Origin: Streptomyces celluloflavus
Lineage (GTDB): Bacteria; Actinomycetota; Actinomycetes; Streptomycetales; Streptomycetaceae
Assembly: GCA_000720995.1 (NCBI GenBank)
Contig: JOEL01000002.1
Span: 186,001 to 250,000, forward strand
Length of the DNA stretch: 64,000 bases
Reading direction: 5' to 3'
Positions 8,316 to 17,102 of the stretch are shown here, piece by piece. Within the stretch, counting starts at the first letter, position 1; each line of letters begins with the position of its first letter. Under the pieces are notes generated by a model, which made no database searches, had not been told where the DNA came from, and saw only the letters and a program-made list of their open reading frames with translations. A program made the translations under genes and the position numbers.

Positions 8316-9584
8316 GTGACAACGGCGGGTGTGGTGCCGTCGGGTGTGACTCCGGGGGACCGGGCGGTGGTGGAGCTGCTGGCCCTGAGCGGGCGGGCGT
8401 TGCCCATGCTGCGGGAGTGGGTGGCCGGGGAGCCGGACTGTGGTGTGGCGCGGGCGCTGCTGACGCTGGCGACCGGTGACCGCCTGGACGACGCCGTACT
8501 GAAGGAGCAGCTGGTGATCGCCCACCGGGATGCGCGGGCCGCCGGTGAGCGGCAGGCGAGTCTGGCCTACGGGGTGTTCCTGCATACGCATCGGCAGTAC
8601 CGGCTGACGGCCGATCATCTGGTGGCGCATTTCGCCCGGTGGCCGGCCGATGAGCTGGCCGGGCTCATGCTGGGCGCCTTCGCCGCCTGCGGGGACGCCG
8701 CCTACCGTGCGCACGGCGATGAACTGGTGGAGCGGCAGGCCGCGCTGGCGGGCCCGGAGAGCTGGCCGTGGACGAGCTGGCTGGCCTCGACCAGGGCGGA
8801 GCAGGGCCGGGTGCGGGAGGCGCACGAACTGGCCGAGCGGGCGCTGGAGCTGTATCCCCGCTCGGGTGTGGCCGCGCACGCCCTCGCGCACGCCGAACAC
8901 GAGCTGGGTGCCGGGCGGGTGTGCGTCGAGTTCCTGGACCGGTGGCTGGCGGCGGACCCGCAGGCGGTGCAGTTGCGGCATCTGAGCTGGCATGCCGCGT
9001 TGCAGTCGATCGCCTGCGGCGACTTCCCGGACGCGCGCCGGCGCGCGGATGCGGCGCTGCCGCGTGCGGACGTCGGCATGCGGGCCGCGACGAACTGGCG
9101 CCTCCTGCTGGTCGGGCAGACACCGGCCGGCCGCAGCGACCCCGGGCTGGTACGGGAGCTGCTGGCCGCACCGGGGGGGATGGCGGAGGTCTTCCACACC
9201 TTCAACCTCGCCCTGGCCCTGGCCGTCGAAGCCGCGACCGAAGACCTTCAGGCCCTGGCCCGCCGGGCCGCCGCCGATGAACGCCCCGACTACCGCGACG
9301 TCCTGGCCCCCGTCGTCCGCGCACTGGCACAAATCACCGCGGGCCGCCCCCGGGCGGCGGCGGACCTGCTGAACGGCCTGGGCGAGAAGGCCGAGCGGAT
9401 CGGCGGAGTACGCGTGGAACGAGAAATCATCCAGGACACCCTCGCCCGCGCCCTCGTCGACGCGGGCGACCACACCCGCGCAGCCGACCTGCTGCGCCAC
9501 CGCACCACCACCCGCCACCACCACACCTACGAGGACCTCCTCCTCACCACCACCGCACCGGCAACGGCGACCGGAACCCGCTGA
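8316..9584 (+). CDS. TTC38-like tetratricopeptide repeat protein
   Basis: Encodes about 422 residues. GTG 8316 is preferred because the GGGAGG site at 8301-8306 is 9 bases before it; GTG 8307 and ATG 8310 are too close. Helical repeats run throughout, and residues ~180-235 carry the signature SGVAAHALAHAEHELG followed by LRHLSWHAALQ, which is diagnostic of the tetratricopeptide repeat 38 (TTC38) family. No enzymatic activity is established for the family; a scaffold or uncharacterised cytosolic role is likely. It follows the chaplin-like gene and may share its transcript. The last ~30 residues are His/Thr/Arg-rich low complexity. Confidence 0.75.
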   Translation: MTTAGVVPSGVTPGDRAVVELLALSGRALPMLREWVAGEPDCGVARALLTLATGDRLDDAVLKEQLVIAHRDARAAGERQASLAYGVFLHTHRQYRLTADHLVAHFARWPADELAGLMLGAFAACGDAAYRAHGDELVERQAALAGPESWPWTSWLASTRAEQGRVREAHELAERALELYPRSGVAAHALAHAEHELGAGRVCVEFLDRWLAADPQAVQLRHLSWHAALQSIACGDFPDARRRADAALPRADVGMRAATNWRLLLVGQTPAGRSDPGLVRELLAAPGGMAEVFHTFNLALALAVEAATEDLQALARRAAADERPDYRDVLAPVVRALAQITAGRPRAAADLLNGLGEKAERIGGVRVEREIIQDTLARALVDAGDHTRAADLLRHRTTTRHHHTYEDLLLTTTAPATATGTR

Positions 9585-9950
9585 TCCCTCACCGGCGAAA
9601 CCGCTGGTTCTCGCTTCAGCAAAGGCCCACGCTCCACCTCATTGCGACGATGTCCCATGGCCGTGCCCCAGATGGCCGTCGTCTCACGGCGGGGCAACGC
9701 CCCACTCCCCGTTCACCGAGTGGGACAGGGCATTCGGCGACGCCTGCCTCTGCGCGGCCATCGCCACGTCACCGCGCGCTGATCCACCTGCCGATGCGTG
9801 GCAATCCGCCTCCTTCCCGCGAACTGCCGGAGGACGCGACACGCCGGCTTGATCTCGTGCTGCTACATCACTCGCTGCGGCCGTGCCGACTCGGCTCGGG
9901 ACAAAAGGACTTGAGGGAGTGGCGTCGGGCATGGACGATTCCGAAGTGTG
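9585..9950. other. Non-coding gap after the TPR gene
   Basis: No supported gene. One frame at about 9700-9760 reads SPFTEWDRAFGDACLCAAI, which faintly resembles the C-terminus of IS21 IstB helper proteins, but the match ends quickly. A G-rich ribosome-like site near 9914 is too far from the next start to be useful. Confidence 0.3.
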
Positions 9951-10751
9951 ATGACGCCTTCTGAACGAGGTAGGCCCGACCGTGACCGAGTCTCGCCCGC
10001 GGCCCGTCCGCTTGCGCTGGTGACCGGCGTCGGCCGCACCGTTGGTATCGGCGCCGGAATCGCTCGCCGGCTCGCGGCATCGGGGTGGGACATCGCCTTC
10101 ACCCACTGGGCGCCCTACGACGAGCGGATGCCCTGGGGGAGTGAGCCCGGGGCGACGGAAGCGATCACCAGGGCGCTTGGCGAGCACGGTGCGGCCACCA
10201 TGTCGATCGAGGCGGACCTCGCCGACCCGGATGCTCCGGCGCGGATCTTCGACGAGGTGGTACGGACGCTGGGCGGTGTCACGGCGCTGGTGATGTGCCA
10301 CTGCGAGTCGGTCGACTCAGGCTTGCTCGACACCACCGTGGAGAGCTTCGACCGGCACTTCGCCGTCAACGCGCGCGCCACCTGGCTGCTGATCCGCGAG
10401 TACGGACGCCGCTGTGCGGCAGCCCCGGGAACCGGCCGGATCGTCGGCCTTACCAGCGATCACACCGTCGGCAACATGCCCTATGGCGCGAGCAAGGGAG
10501 CCATGGACCGCATCACCCTGGCCGCTGCGCGCGAACTCGCCCACCTCGGCGTGACGGCCAACGCCGTCAATCCCGGCCCGGTGGACACCGGATGGATGTC
10601 GGAGGAGGCGCGGGCGGACTGCGTGCGCCGCGTGCCCCTTGGCCGTCTCGGTACACCGCAGGACGCCGCGCACCTCGTGGACTTCTTGTGCTCCCCGCAG
10701 GGGCAGTGGATCAACGGTCAGTTGCTGATGAGCGATGGCGGTATCGGTTAG
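9951..10751 (+). CDS. SDR-family NAD(P)-dependent oxidoreductase
   Basis: Encodes about 266 residues; GTG 9948 and ATG 9951 are adjacent possible starts. A Rossmann glycine motif TGVGRTVGIG lies near residue 23, the NAR structural motif (AVNARATWLLI) near 142, and the catalytic YGASK near 180. The predicted Ser lies in LTSDHTVGNMPYG, closer to the Tyr than in most classical SDRs, a spacing shared by a FabG-like subgroup that includes several Bacillus proteins. The C-terminus GQLLMSDGG is the standard SDR ending. The cofactor and substrate cannot be read from sequence. No operon partner is visible. Confidence 0.85.
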   Translation: MTPSERGRPDRDRVSPAARPLALVTGVGRTVGIGAGIARRLAASGWDIAFTHWAPYDERMPWGSEPGATEAITRALGEHGAATMSIEADLADPDAPARIFDEVVRTLGGVTALVMCHCESVDSGLLDTTVESFDRHFAVNARATWLLIREYGRRCAAAPGTGRIVGLTSDHTVGNMPYGASKGAMDRITLAAARELAHLGVTANAVNPGPVDTGWMSEEARADCVRRVPLGRLGTPQDAAHLVDFLCSPQGQWINGQLLMSDGGIG

Positions 10752-10786
10752 TTCGAGTAGATCGAGTAGATCGAGTAGTTCGAGGG
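10751..10786. repeat. Four tandem 9-bp repeats after the SDR stop codon
   Basis: The units are GTTCGAGTA, GATCGAGTA, GATCGAGTA and GTTCGAGGG, starting directly at the SDR stop. They are near-identical, tandem and unspaced, consistent with replication slippage. A C-run follows. Confidence 0.8.
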
Positions 10787-10997
10787 CCTTCCCCCCCCCG
10801 CCTGTCTGTGCGGACAGGTGAAAGTACGGCCGACCCGTCCGCGTGCAAGGCGCGAGGCGCGTCGGGGCAGCCCGGCCGGTGACCTCGTCACCGCCTGCGG
10901 CGGATGCCGCGGACACCGGCCGATGCCCGGGACACCGACCGATGCCCGGAGCAGGCCGCTGCCCGGAGCCGACCGGTGTCCGGTACGAGCAGATGAC

Positions 10998-11130
10998 CTA
11001 GCCCTGCACCTGCTGGACCCCGCCGATGGCGATGCGGGCCGCCGGCCAGTCCATCGCGCCGACGGAGCAGAGAGATACCAGTGCGGAGAGTGCGAGCAGC
11101 CGCACCGGGAAGCTGGGCGCAGCCGGGGTG
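10998..11130 (-). pseudogene. Stub of the sensor histidine kinase partner of the response regulator
   Basis: Directly downstream of the response-regulator stop, the minus strand encodes SFPVRLLALSALVSLCSV, then GAMDWPAARIAIGGVQQVQG and a stop at 10998-11000. This is the typical first transmembrane segment of actinobacterial OmpR-partner histidine kinases. A GTG overlapping the regulator's TGA begins MTPRLRP in another frame, so the stub has both a frameshift and loss of everything after the first membrane helix. The kinase core, HAMP and ATPase domains are absent. Confidence 0.5.
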
Positions 11131-11856
11131 TCACGACGCGCCGTGCGGTCCCTCGGCGAGTTTGTAGCCGATGCCGTACACCGTCAGGAGGCGGGCGGGG
11201 CGGCGCGGATGCGGCTCTATCTTGCGGCGCAGGTTCATCACATGGGTGTCGACGGTGCGGGTGGTGATGTACCGGTCGATGCCGTGCAGCTGCTCCAGTA
11301 GCTGGGCGCGGGTGAAGACCCGGCCGGGCTCGGCGGCCAGCACCTCCAGCAGCCGGAATTCGGCGGGCGTGCAGCTCACGTACCGGCCGTCCGCGGTGAC
11401 CTCGTGGCGCAGCGGATCGACGGTGACCGCCCCGGCCGTCAGCGCGGGTGACGGCGCGGCCGACGGCGCGGGCGCCTCCTGGGGGAGCGCGCCGGAGCTG
11501 CGGCGCAGCAGGGAGCGGACCCGGGCCATGAGCTCCCGGGGGCTGTAGGGCTTGGTGAGGTAGTCGTCCGCGCCGAGGTCGAGGCCGAGCAGGAGGTCCT
11601 CCTCGGTGGCACGGGCGGTGAGCATCAGCACCGGCAGGGCCGATTCGGCGCGTAGCGCGCGGCAGACGTCGAGCCCGTCCATGACGGGCATCATCACATC
11701 GAGGACCAGCAACTCGGCCGGGCCGCCGCGGGCCGCCTCCAGAGCGGCGCGGCCGTCGTGGACCACGACGACGCGGTGCCCTTCACGCTCCAGATAGCGG
11801 CGGATCAGGTCGGCCTGCTTGGGATCGTCCTCGGCCACCACGACATGTGCGCACAT
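11131..11856 (-). CDS. OmpR/PhoB-type response regulator (orphaned)
   Basis: Encodes 241 residues from ATG 11856 (MCAHVVVAEDD). The receiver domain carries the acidic pair (AEDD), the phospho-acceptor Asp in LLVLDVMMPVMDG near residue 53, Thr in MLTARAT and Lys in DYLTKPYSPREL near 104. An Ala/Pro linker joins it to a winged-helix Trans_reg_C domain (TPAEFRLLEVLA, TVDTHVMNLRRKIE). It would bind tandem DNA repeats after phosphorylation. The kinase expected immediately downstream survives only as a fragment, so the regulator is either cross-phosphorylated by another kinase, works unphosphorylated, or is decaying. Confidence 0.9.
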   Translation of the reverse strand: MCAHVVVAEDDPKQADLIRRYLEREGHRVVVVHDGRAALEAARGGPAELLVLDVMMPVMDGLDVCRALRAESALPVLMLTARATEEDLLLGLDLGADDYLTKPYSPRELMARVRSLLRRSSGALPQEAPAPSAAPSPALTAGAVTVDPLRHEVTADGRYVSCTPAEFRLLEVLAAEPGRVFTRAQLLEQLHGIDRYITTRTVDTHVMNLRRKIEPHPRRPARLLTVYGIGYKLAEGPHGAS

Positions 11857-12108
11857 GCGGATGATCGTAGGGCGCTCCCCAGGGGCCGTTCCGCGCGGCG
11901 TCCGGACCGGGACGGCGGCCGGCGGGATCCGCCACACATTTCCTGACAGGTTCCCCCCCATATCCGCCACCGGTCTGCGGGGCCGGATACCCGCCGTGCC
12001 CTTACCGCTTCCCGACAGCTTCCCGACAACTCCCTGACACCGATGGGCAAGTGTGGGCGCGGTCCGCCGGGGCGAGTGCCCCGTTCCGAGCTGGAAGGTG
12101 CCCATGTG

Positions 12109-13041
12109 ATGTCATCACGTCGACTGTTGCTTCTCGCCGCCCGGATCCTGGGGGTGTGCCTCGTCCTGTCCGCGGTACCCGCCACCACGGCCACGGCCAC
12201 GGCCACTACCACGGCCACGACCGCCGGCCCCGCCGCCGCGCCCACCGTCTCGGAGGGTGAGGTGATGCCGCATCTGCAAGCGCTCCAGCAGATCGCCGAC
12301 CGCAACGGCGGCAACCGCGCGCACGGCACACAGGGATACGCCGACTCGGTGGCGTATGTACGCAAGGCGCTGGACCGGGCCGGTTTCCACACCGAGCTCC
12401 GCCCCTTCTCGTACGGCGGCGCGGCCGGCTACAACCTGATCGCCGACTGGCCGGGCGGCGACCCGAACCATGTGCTGTTCACCGGCGCCCACCTGGACAG
12501 CGTCAAGCAGGGGCCGGGGATCAACGACAACGGTTCCGGCGCGGCGGCGGTCCTGACCACCGCCCTGCGGGTGGCCGACGCCGGACTGAAGCCCACCCGG
12601 CACCTGCGTTTCGCCTGGTGGGGAGCGGAGGAAGGGGGGCTGGTCGGCTCCACGGACTATGTCCGGAAGCTCTCCGCCGATGACCGGAGCAAGATCGACC
12701 TGTATCTCAACCTCGACCAGGCGGGCAGCAAGAACACCAAGCAGTGGCTCGTGGTGCACGACAACGAGCACGGTGAGACCGAGGGCCAGCAGGCGTTCGA
12801 GGCGTGGTTCGCCGCCCGGGGAATCGCCACGTTCGACATCGGGGTGGGCGGTTCGGACCACGAGTCGTTCGGGAACGCCGGTATCCCGTCGTCCGGCTTC
12901 AGCACCGGCATCTCGGACTGCATTCACGAGGCGTGCGACGACCTCGCCAATGTCGACCCGCAGACGGAGACGACCAGCACCAACGCCCTGCTCGGCGTGG
13001 TGTGGCAGCTCGCCGCCACCCCCGCCGCCAGCCGTCACTGA
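12109..13041 (+). CDS. Secreted M28-family zinc aminopeptidase
   Basis: Encodes about 310 residues from ATG 12109, with GGAAGG upstream. A signal peptide (hydrophobic core LLLLAARILGVCLVLSAVPA) is followed by an Ala/Thr-rich stretch. The M28 zinc ligands are in order: GAHLDSV near residue 126, GINDNGSG, the catalytic Glu pair in WWGAEEGGLVGS, NLDQAGS, and GGSDHESF. This matches the Streptomyces griseus aminopeptidase group, which removes N-terminal residues from extracellular peptides. A short gap of 23 bases to the M1 peptidase gene suggests cotranscription. Confidence 0.88.
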   Translation: MSSRRLLLLAARILGVCLVLSAVPATTATATATTTATTAGPAAAPTVSEGEVMPHLQALQQIADRNGGNRAHGTQGYADSVAYVRKALDRAGFHTELRPFSYGGAAGYNLIADWPGGDPNHVLFTGAHLDSVKQGPGINDNGSGAAAVLTTALRVADAGLKPTRHLRFAWWGAEEGGLVGSTDYVRKLSADDRSKIDLYLNLDQAGSKNTKQWLVVHDNEHGETEGQQAFEAWFAARGIATFDIGVGGSDHESFGNAGIPSSGFSTGISDCIHEACDDLANVDPQTETTSTNALLGVVWQLAATPAASRH

Positions 13042-13064
13042 CCGCCGATCACCAGGAAGCAGAG

Positions 13065-14486
13065 ATGCGCAGACCACTGAGACAACGCCGCGGGACCACC
13101 GCCGTGCTGACGACCACGACCGCCCTCGCCCTCACCCTGACGGCCACCCCCGCCTCGGCCGCGACCGGTATCGGCGACCCGTACTACCCCGACGACGGCA
13201 ACCCCGGCTACCACGTGACGCATTACGACGTCCGGATCGCCTACGACCCGGCGCGCACCGACCATCTGGACGGTGACACGACCGTCACCGCCCGTGCCGT
13301 CGGCGCGCTGGACCGCTTCACACTGGACCTGAAGGGCTTCGAGGTCGCCTCGGTCACGGTGGACGGCGCACCGGCGAAGTCGTTTTCGCGGTCCGGAGCC
13401 CACAAACTGGCCGTCGTCCCGGCGCACCGGGTGGCCGGCGGCGCCACGTTCGCGGTCCGGGTCAAGTACGCCGGCAAGCCCGACGCCGAGGGCTGGCACA
13501 CCCTCAAGGACGGCGGCGCGAACGCCGCGGGCGAACCGCACTCCGCGACCTCCTGGTACCCGTCCAACGACCACCCGTCCGACAAGGCCACCTTCGCCCT
13601 CACCGCGACCGTCCCCGAGGGCTGGACCGCCATCGGCAACGGACTGCCCGGCCCGACCACCACCAAGGGCGGCAGAACGACCTTCCGCTGGCACGAGGAC
13701 AAGCCGATGGTGACGTATGCCAGCACGGTCGCCATCGACAAGTTCACCGTCCACCGCACGGAGCTGCCCGACGGTACGCCGCTCATCACGGCCTACAGTC
13801 CGGACGCCCGGATGGACCCGGTGACGGAGGCCCAGCAGGGGGAAATCCTGACGTTCCTGGCCTCGAAGTTCGGCCCGTATCCGTTCTCCTCGGCGGGCGG
13901 CATCATCGTCGGCGCGCAGGCGACCGACGGCGGCCCGCTCGCCCTGGAGACGCAGAGCCGGCCCACCTACTCCGGAGCTGTCTACGACGCCTCGGCGTCG
14001 CACGAGATCGCCCACCAGTGGTTCGGTGACAGCGTCTCGATGACCGACTGGCGCGACGGCTGTCTCGCCGAGTGCTTCGCCCAGTACGCCAACCAGTTGT
14101 GGGAGGAGCACAAGGGCACCAACCTCGACACGGGCTTCTACGCCGTCGAGCTCGCCGAGAGCGAGGACGACCCGTCGTACTGGTCCACGAAGCTCTACGA
14201 CCCGGGACCGGGGAAGGAACTCGACCACGCCCTGTACAGCAAGGGCTCCCTGATGCTCCACGCGCTGCGGCGTACCGTCGGCGACGACGCGTTCTTCGGC
14301 ACCCTCCGGCGCTGGACCCACGACCACGCGTACGGCAACGCCTCGTTCCCGCAGTTCGAGGCACTGGCGGCGGAGGTGTCGGGCAAGGACCTCAAGGGCT
14401 TCTTCGACGCCTGGGCCCACGGGACGACGAAACCGGCGAAGCAGTACCTCTACCCGGGGAGCCTGGGCTCGCTGGACCCCTCGTAG
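13065..14486 (+). CDS. Secreted M1-family metallopeptidase
   Basis: Encodes 473 residues from ATG 13065 behind GGAAG. The signal peptide ends near ATPASA. The N-terminal beta-domain contains the substrate-binding region ALETQSRPTYSG in place of a classical GAMEN. The zinc motif HEIAHQWFGDSVS begins near residue 313 and the third ligand Glu lies in CLAECFA 18 residues after it. It lacks the long C-terminal domains of aminopeptidase N, as do other short secreted Streptomyces M1 proteins. With the upstream M28 enzyme it would form an extracellular peptide-degrading pair. Confidence 0.87.
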   Translation: MRRPLRQRRGTTAVLTTTTALALTLTATPASAATGIGDPYYPDDGNPGYHVTHYDVRIAYDPARTDHLDGDTTVTARAVGALDRFTLDLKGFEVASVTVDGAPAKSFSRSGAHKLAVVPAHRVAGGATFAVRVKYAGKPDAEGWHTLKDGGANAAGEPHSATSWYPSNDHPSDKATFALTATVPEGWTAIGNGLPGPTTTKGGRTTFRWHEDKPMVTYASTVAIDKFTVHRTELPDGTPLITAYSPDARMDPVTEAQQGEILTFLASKFGPYPFSSAGGIIVGAQATDGGPLALETQSRPTYSGAVYDASASHEIAHQWFGDSVSMTDWRDGCLAECFAQYANQLWEEHKGTNLDTGFYAVELAESEDDPSYWSTKLYDPGPGKELDHALYSKGSLMLHALRRTVGDDAFFGTLRRWTHDHAYGNASFPQFEALAAEVSGKDLKGFFDAWAHGTTKPAKQYLYPGSLGSLDPS

Positions 14487-14596
14487 CGCACTGACAGGGC
14501 GGGGGCGGGGCCGGGCGGGCGGTTGCGAGGAGCCTGCCCGGCCCTGCCTCGTCCGGAGGGTCGCCGCCACCGGCCCGGGGGAGCATCATCTGCCCC

Positions 14597-15109
14597 GTGA
14601 CCGAACAGCGACCGTTCCTCTTCCTCGATGTCGACGGCCCGCTCAACCCGTGGTGGGCCGCCTCCCGCCGCCGTCCCGCCGGCTACCGCGCCCTGCCGAT
14701 GCGGCCGGCGGGCTGGGAGGCGCCCCGTCCGCCGCTGCGGGTGTGGCTCAACCCCGGCCACGGTCCGCTGCTGCTGGACCTCGGCTTCCGGCTCGTCTGG
14801 GCGACCACCTGGCAGGCCGAGGCCAACATCTGGATAGCCCCCGTACTGGGCCTGCCGGAGCTGCCTGTCGTGCACTGGCCGCGGATGCACCATCAGGACC
14901 CGGACGGCGTGCACTGGAAGACCCGCCACCTCGTCGCAACGGCGGCGGGCCGGCCGTTCGCCTGGGTGGACGACGAGATCGGCCCGACGGACCGGGAGTG
15001 GATCGCGCACCACCACCGGGGCCGGGCGCTGCTGCACCGCGTCGACCCGGCCAAGGGGCTGCTCCCGGACGACTTCGCGACGTTACGGGCCTGGGCGGCG
15101 GGCGGCTGA
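14597..15109 (+). CDS. HAD-like domain protein
   Basis: Encodes 170 residues from GTG 14597. Motif I is FLFLDVDGPLNPWW with the nucleophile Asp and general acid Asp; motif II is the Thr in LVWATTWQAEAN; the Lys of motif III is in HWKTRHL, and motif IV is FAWVDDEIG. This set resembles the HAD-superfamily domain annotated in RNA-repair (Swiss-army-knife) proteins, but it stands alone here. The substrate is unknown. It ends facing another HAD hydrolase gene. Confidence 0.7.
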   Translation: MTEQRPFLFLDVDGPLNPWWAASRRRPAGYRALPMRPAGWEAPRPPLRVWLNPGHGPLLLDLGFRLVWATTWQAEANIWIAPVLGLPELPVVHWPRMHHQDPDGVHWKTRHLVATAAGRPFAWVDDEIGPTDREWIAHHHRGRALLHRVDPAKGLLPDDFATLRAWAAGG

Positions 15110-15118
15110 CGGACTTCG

Positions 15119-15138
15119 GCCCCGGGCGGCGCCGGGGC
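15119..15138. terminator. Hairpin between convergent HAD genes
   Basis: GCCCCGG at 15119-15125 pairs with CCGGGGC at 15132-15138 around a 6-base loop, in the 31-base gap between two converging stop codons. Confidence 0.5.
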
Positions 15139-15140
15139 GT

Positions 15141-15839
15141 TCACCCCACGAGGTCCAGTACCGGGCGCAGGCCGTCCGGACGGCGGTCCACCGGCAGGTG
15201 GTCGACCGGCAGATAGCCGCAGCCCAGCGCCGTGGCGCCGCCGTCCGCGGTGCGGTCGTCGCCCACCATCAGGACGGCGGCCGGGGCGAGCCCCAACTCC
15301 CGGCAGGCGAGCCGGAAAAGCCGCGGATCGGGTTTCTGGACGCCGTGTTCGCAGGAGAGCACACAGCTGTCCAGATAGCGGTCGAGGCCATGGGCGTGCA
15401 GTACCGGCCGCAGATCCCAGCCGATGTTGCTCACCACGCCGAGACGGATGCCGCGGCCGTGCAACGCGGCCAGTACCTCCTCGGCGTCGGGGTACGGCGC
15501 CCAGGCGTCCGCCGTCCGGTGGCGGTCGTAGAGCGCTTCGTACAACTCGGGCCGGGGCAGCGGGACCTGGCGGGCCAGCGCGGTGTACAGCTCGCGGTGG
15601 CGGTCGGGCCGGCTGTCGCGGAGCCGCCACAGCCCGGCCAGCTCGGCGGGGAGCGCGGCGGGTTCCGGTCCGCCGGGGAGCGCGCCCGCCCGCGCCAGCT
15701 CGCCCGCGCGGCGGACGATCTCGGGCTCGGCCATCTCCGTGCCGGACGCGGTCAGCACCGCCCGCAGCCAGGACTCGGCGGACTCGATCCGCAGCAGGGT
15801 GCCGGAGAAGTCGAAGAGCACGCCCTGGAACGTCGTCAT
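15141..15839 (-). CDS. HAD-family hydrolase (phosphatase type)
   Basis: Encodes 232 residues. Motif I GVLFDFSGTLL has Ser in place of the usual second-Asp neighbour but keeps the nucleophile Asp; motif II is GVVSNIGWD, motif III Lys is in HGVQKPDPRLF, and motif IV MVGDDRTAD. The helical cap between motifs I and II suits a subfamily I small-molecule phosphatase or dehalogenase-like enzyme. Ser at the DxD+2 position (DFS) is also seen in several HAD members with altered chemistry, so phosphatase activity is likely but unproven. Monocistronic. Confidence 0.8.
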   Translation of the reverse strand: MTTFQGVLFDFSGTLLRIESAESWLRAVLTASGTEMAEPEIVRRAGELARAGALPGGPEPAALPAELAGLWRLRDSRPDRHRELYTALARQVPLPRPELYEALYDRHRTADAWAPYPDAEEVLAALHGRGIRLGVVSNIGWDLRPVLHAHGLDRYLDSCVLSCEHGVQKPDPRLFRLACRELGLAPAAVLMVGDDRTADGGATALGCGYLPVDHLPVDRRPDGLRPVLDLVG

Positions 15840-16039
15840 GGGGCCATTCTGTCGCGTCGTGTGGCATCCGCCGATGCTGTTGGGGGATGGCGGCGGGGAG
15901 GCAGTCGGTGGCGGCCGGTGAGAGATCTGGACGGCCGGTGGGCGGCCTGCGCGGGGTGCGCCGCGTACGGATCCGACGGGTGCCGGCCGGTACCGTCCGC
16001 CGTCGGCGGCTCCCGCCGCCCCGAGTCCGCGCGGTGCCG

Positions 16040-16975
16040 CTACGTCAGCGCGCTGAGCCCCGGTACGAACGTGATCAGCAGGGGGATCGCGGGGACAAGC
16101 GCCGCGTAGGCCGTCATCCGCAGCCGTCGGCCGGGCGTGAAGCGGTGCGCGGGCGCCAGCAGCCGGTCCACCCGGTGCTGTACCTGGGCGAGTTGGGACG
16201 GTCCCGGGCCGAACACCCCGCGGTCCTCGTTGAGTTCGACCAGTGCCAGGGCGAACGTCAGCCGTCCGAAGCGGCGTGAGGCCGCGTCGTCGGCGGCCAG
16301 TTCGACCAGCCGGTGCACCTGGTCGCGGAAGGCGGCGAAGACCGGTATCTGCGGGAAACCGGCGGCCAGCGCCGCCGCGCAGTACAGCAGCAGATCGTGC
16401 CGGGCCCGTGCGTGTCCCTGCTCATGGGCGATCAGGGCGTCGAGCTGGCGGCCCTTCAGGCGCCGCAACGCCGAGGTGGTGATGACCAGTTGGGGCGGTG
16501 AGCTGGGCAGCCACGACACCTCCGGACGGTCGCCCTCCAGGATCACCAGGCGGTCCCCGGAGCGCTCCTCGCCGGGCAGCAGGGGGGAGCGGCGCAGGAG
16601 GTCCGCGCGGCGCCGGCGCCGCCGGGCGCGGGCACCTCGCACCTCGCGGGTCAGCGCCACGGCCGTCCACGCGCCGCCGCCCGCCAGCAGGACGGCCAGC
16701 GCCCCGGCCCACGGTCCGTGCGCCTGGAGTTCGTACGCCTCGACGACCACCCGCGGGGCGGGCCCGAAGAGCTGTCCGCGGACGGCCTCCCAGGCGGCGG
16801 CCGCGCTCAGCGACATCGCGAGCGCGCAGCACAGCAGGACACCGGCGACCACGCACTGCCACACCCACAGGGCGAGCACCGGCTCACGGTCGGGCCAGTC
16901 GGAGCGGGTCATCAGCCGTGGCGCCATCGCCGCGGCCAGCACGCCGAGAATCATCAGGGCGAGGGGGACCATCAT
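16040..16975 (-). CDS. M56-family membrane metallopeptidase
   Basis: Encodes 311 residues; ATG 16975 and 16972 are adjacent, with AGGGTG upstream. It has N-terminal hydrophobic helices, a cytoplasmic linker, and a zinc motif ALIAHEQGHARARHD near residue 182 followed by ELAADDAAS with the third ligand. This is the BlaR1/MecR1/HtpX-like M56 fold, in which signal sensing can trigger cleavage of a repressor. In Streptomyces such genes often lie beside a BlaI/MecI repressor, but none is visible here; the DUF5134 gene is the nearest neighbour. The substrate is therefore unknown. Confidence 0.85.
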   Translation of the reverse strand: MMVPLALMILGVLAAAMAPRLMTRSDWPDREPVLALWVWQCVVAGVLLCCALAMSLSAAAAWEAVRGQLFGPAPRVVVEAYELQAHGPWAGALAVLLAGGGAWTAVALTREVRGARARRRRRRADLLRRSPLLPGEERSGDRLVILEGDRPEVSWLPSSPPQLVITTSALRRLKGRQLDALIAHEQGHARARHDLLLYCAAALAAGFPQIPVFAAFRDQVHRLVELAADDAASRRFGRLTFALALVELNEDRGVFGPGPSQLAQVQHRVDRLLAPAHRFTPGRRLRMTAYAALVPAIPLLITFVPGLSALT

Positions 16976-17102
16976 GGCGTCACCCTATGAGCGCCGGTGT
17001 ACCGGTTGGTACGGCCCCGCAGGGGAAGTGACATAAGCCACTCCCGTCCGAGCCGTCCGCGGTTCAACGGGGCGCGCGCCGCCGCATCGTGAACGTCGCA
17101 GC

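Noticed and set aside
7836-9524. Very long minus-strand open frame opposite the chaplin/TPR genes
   Set aside because: It is antisense to two well-supported genes with ribosome sites and family features. Its translation is low-complexity with no recognisable domain, as expected from GC-rich codon bias.
9650-9965. IS21 IstB helper fragment (SPFTEWDRAFGDACLCAAI)
   Set aside because: Only about 20 residues resemble IstB and the match breaks immediately; not enough to annotate.
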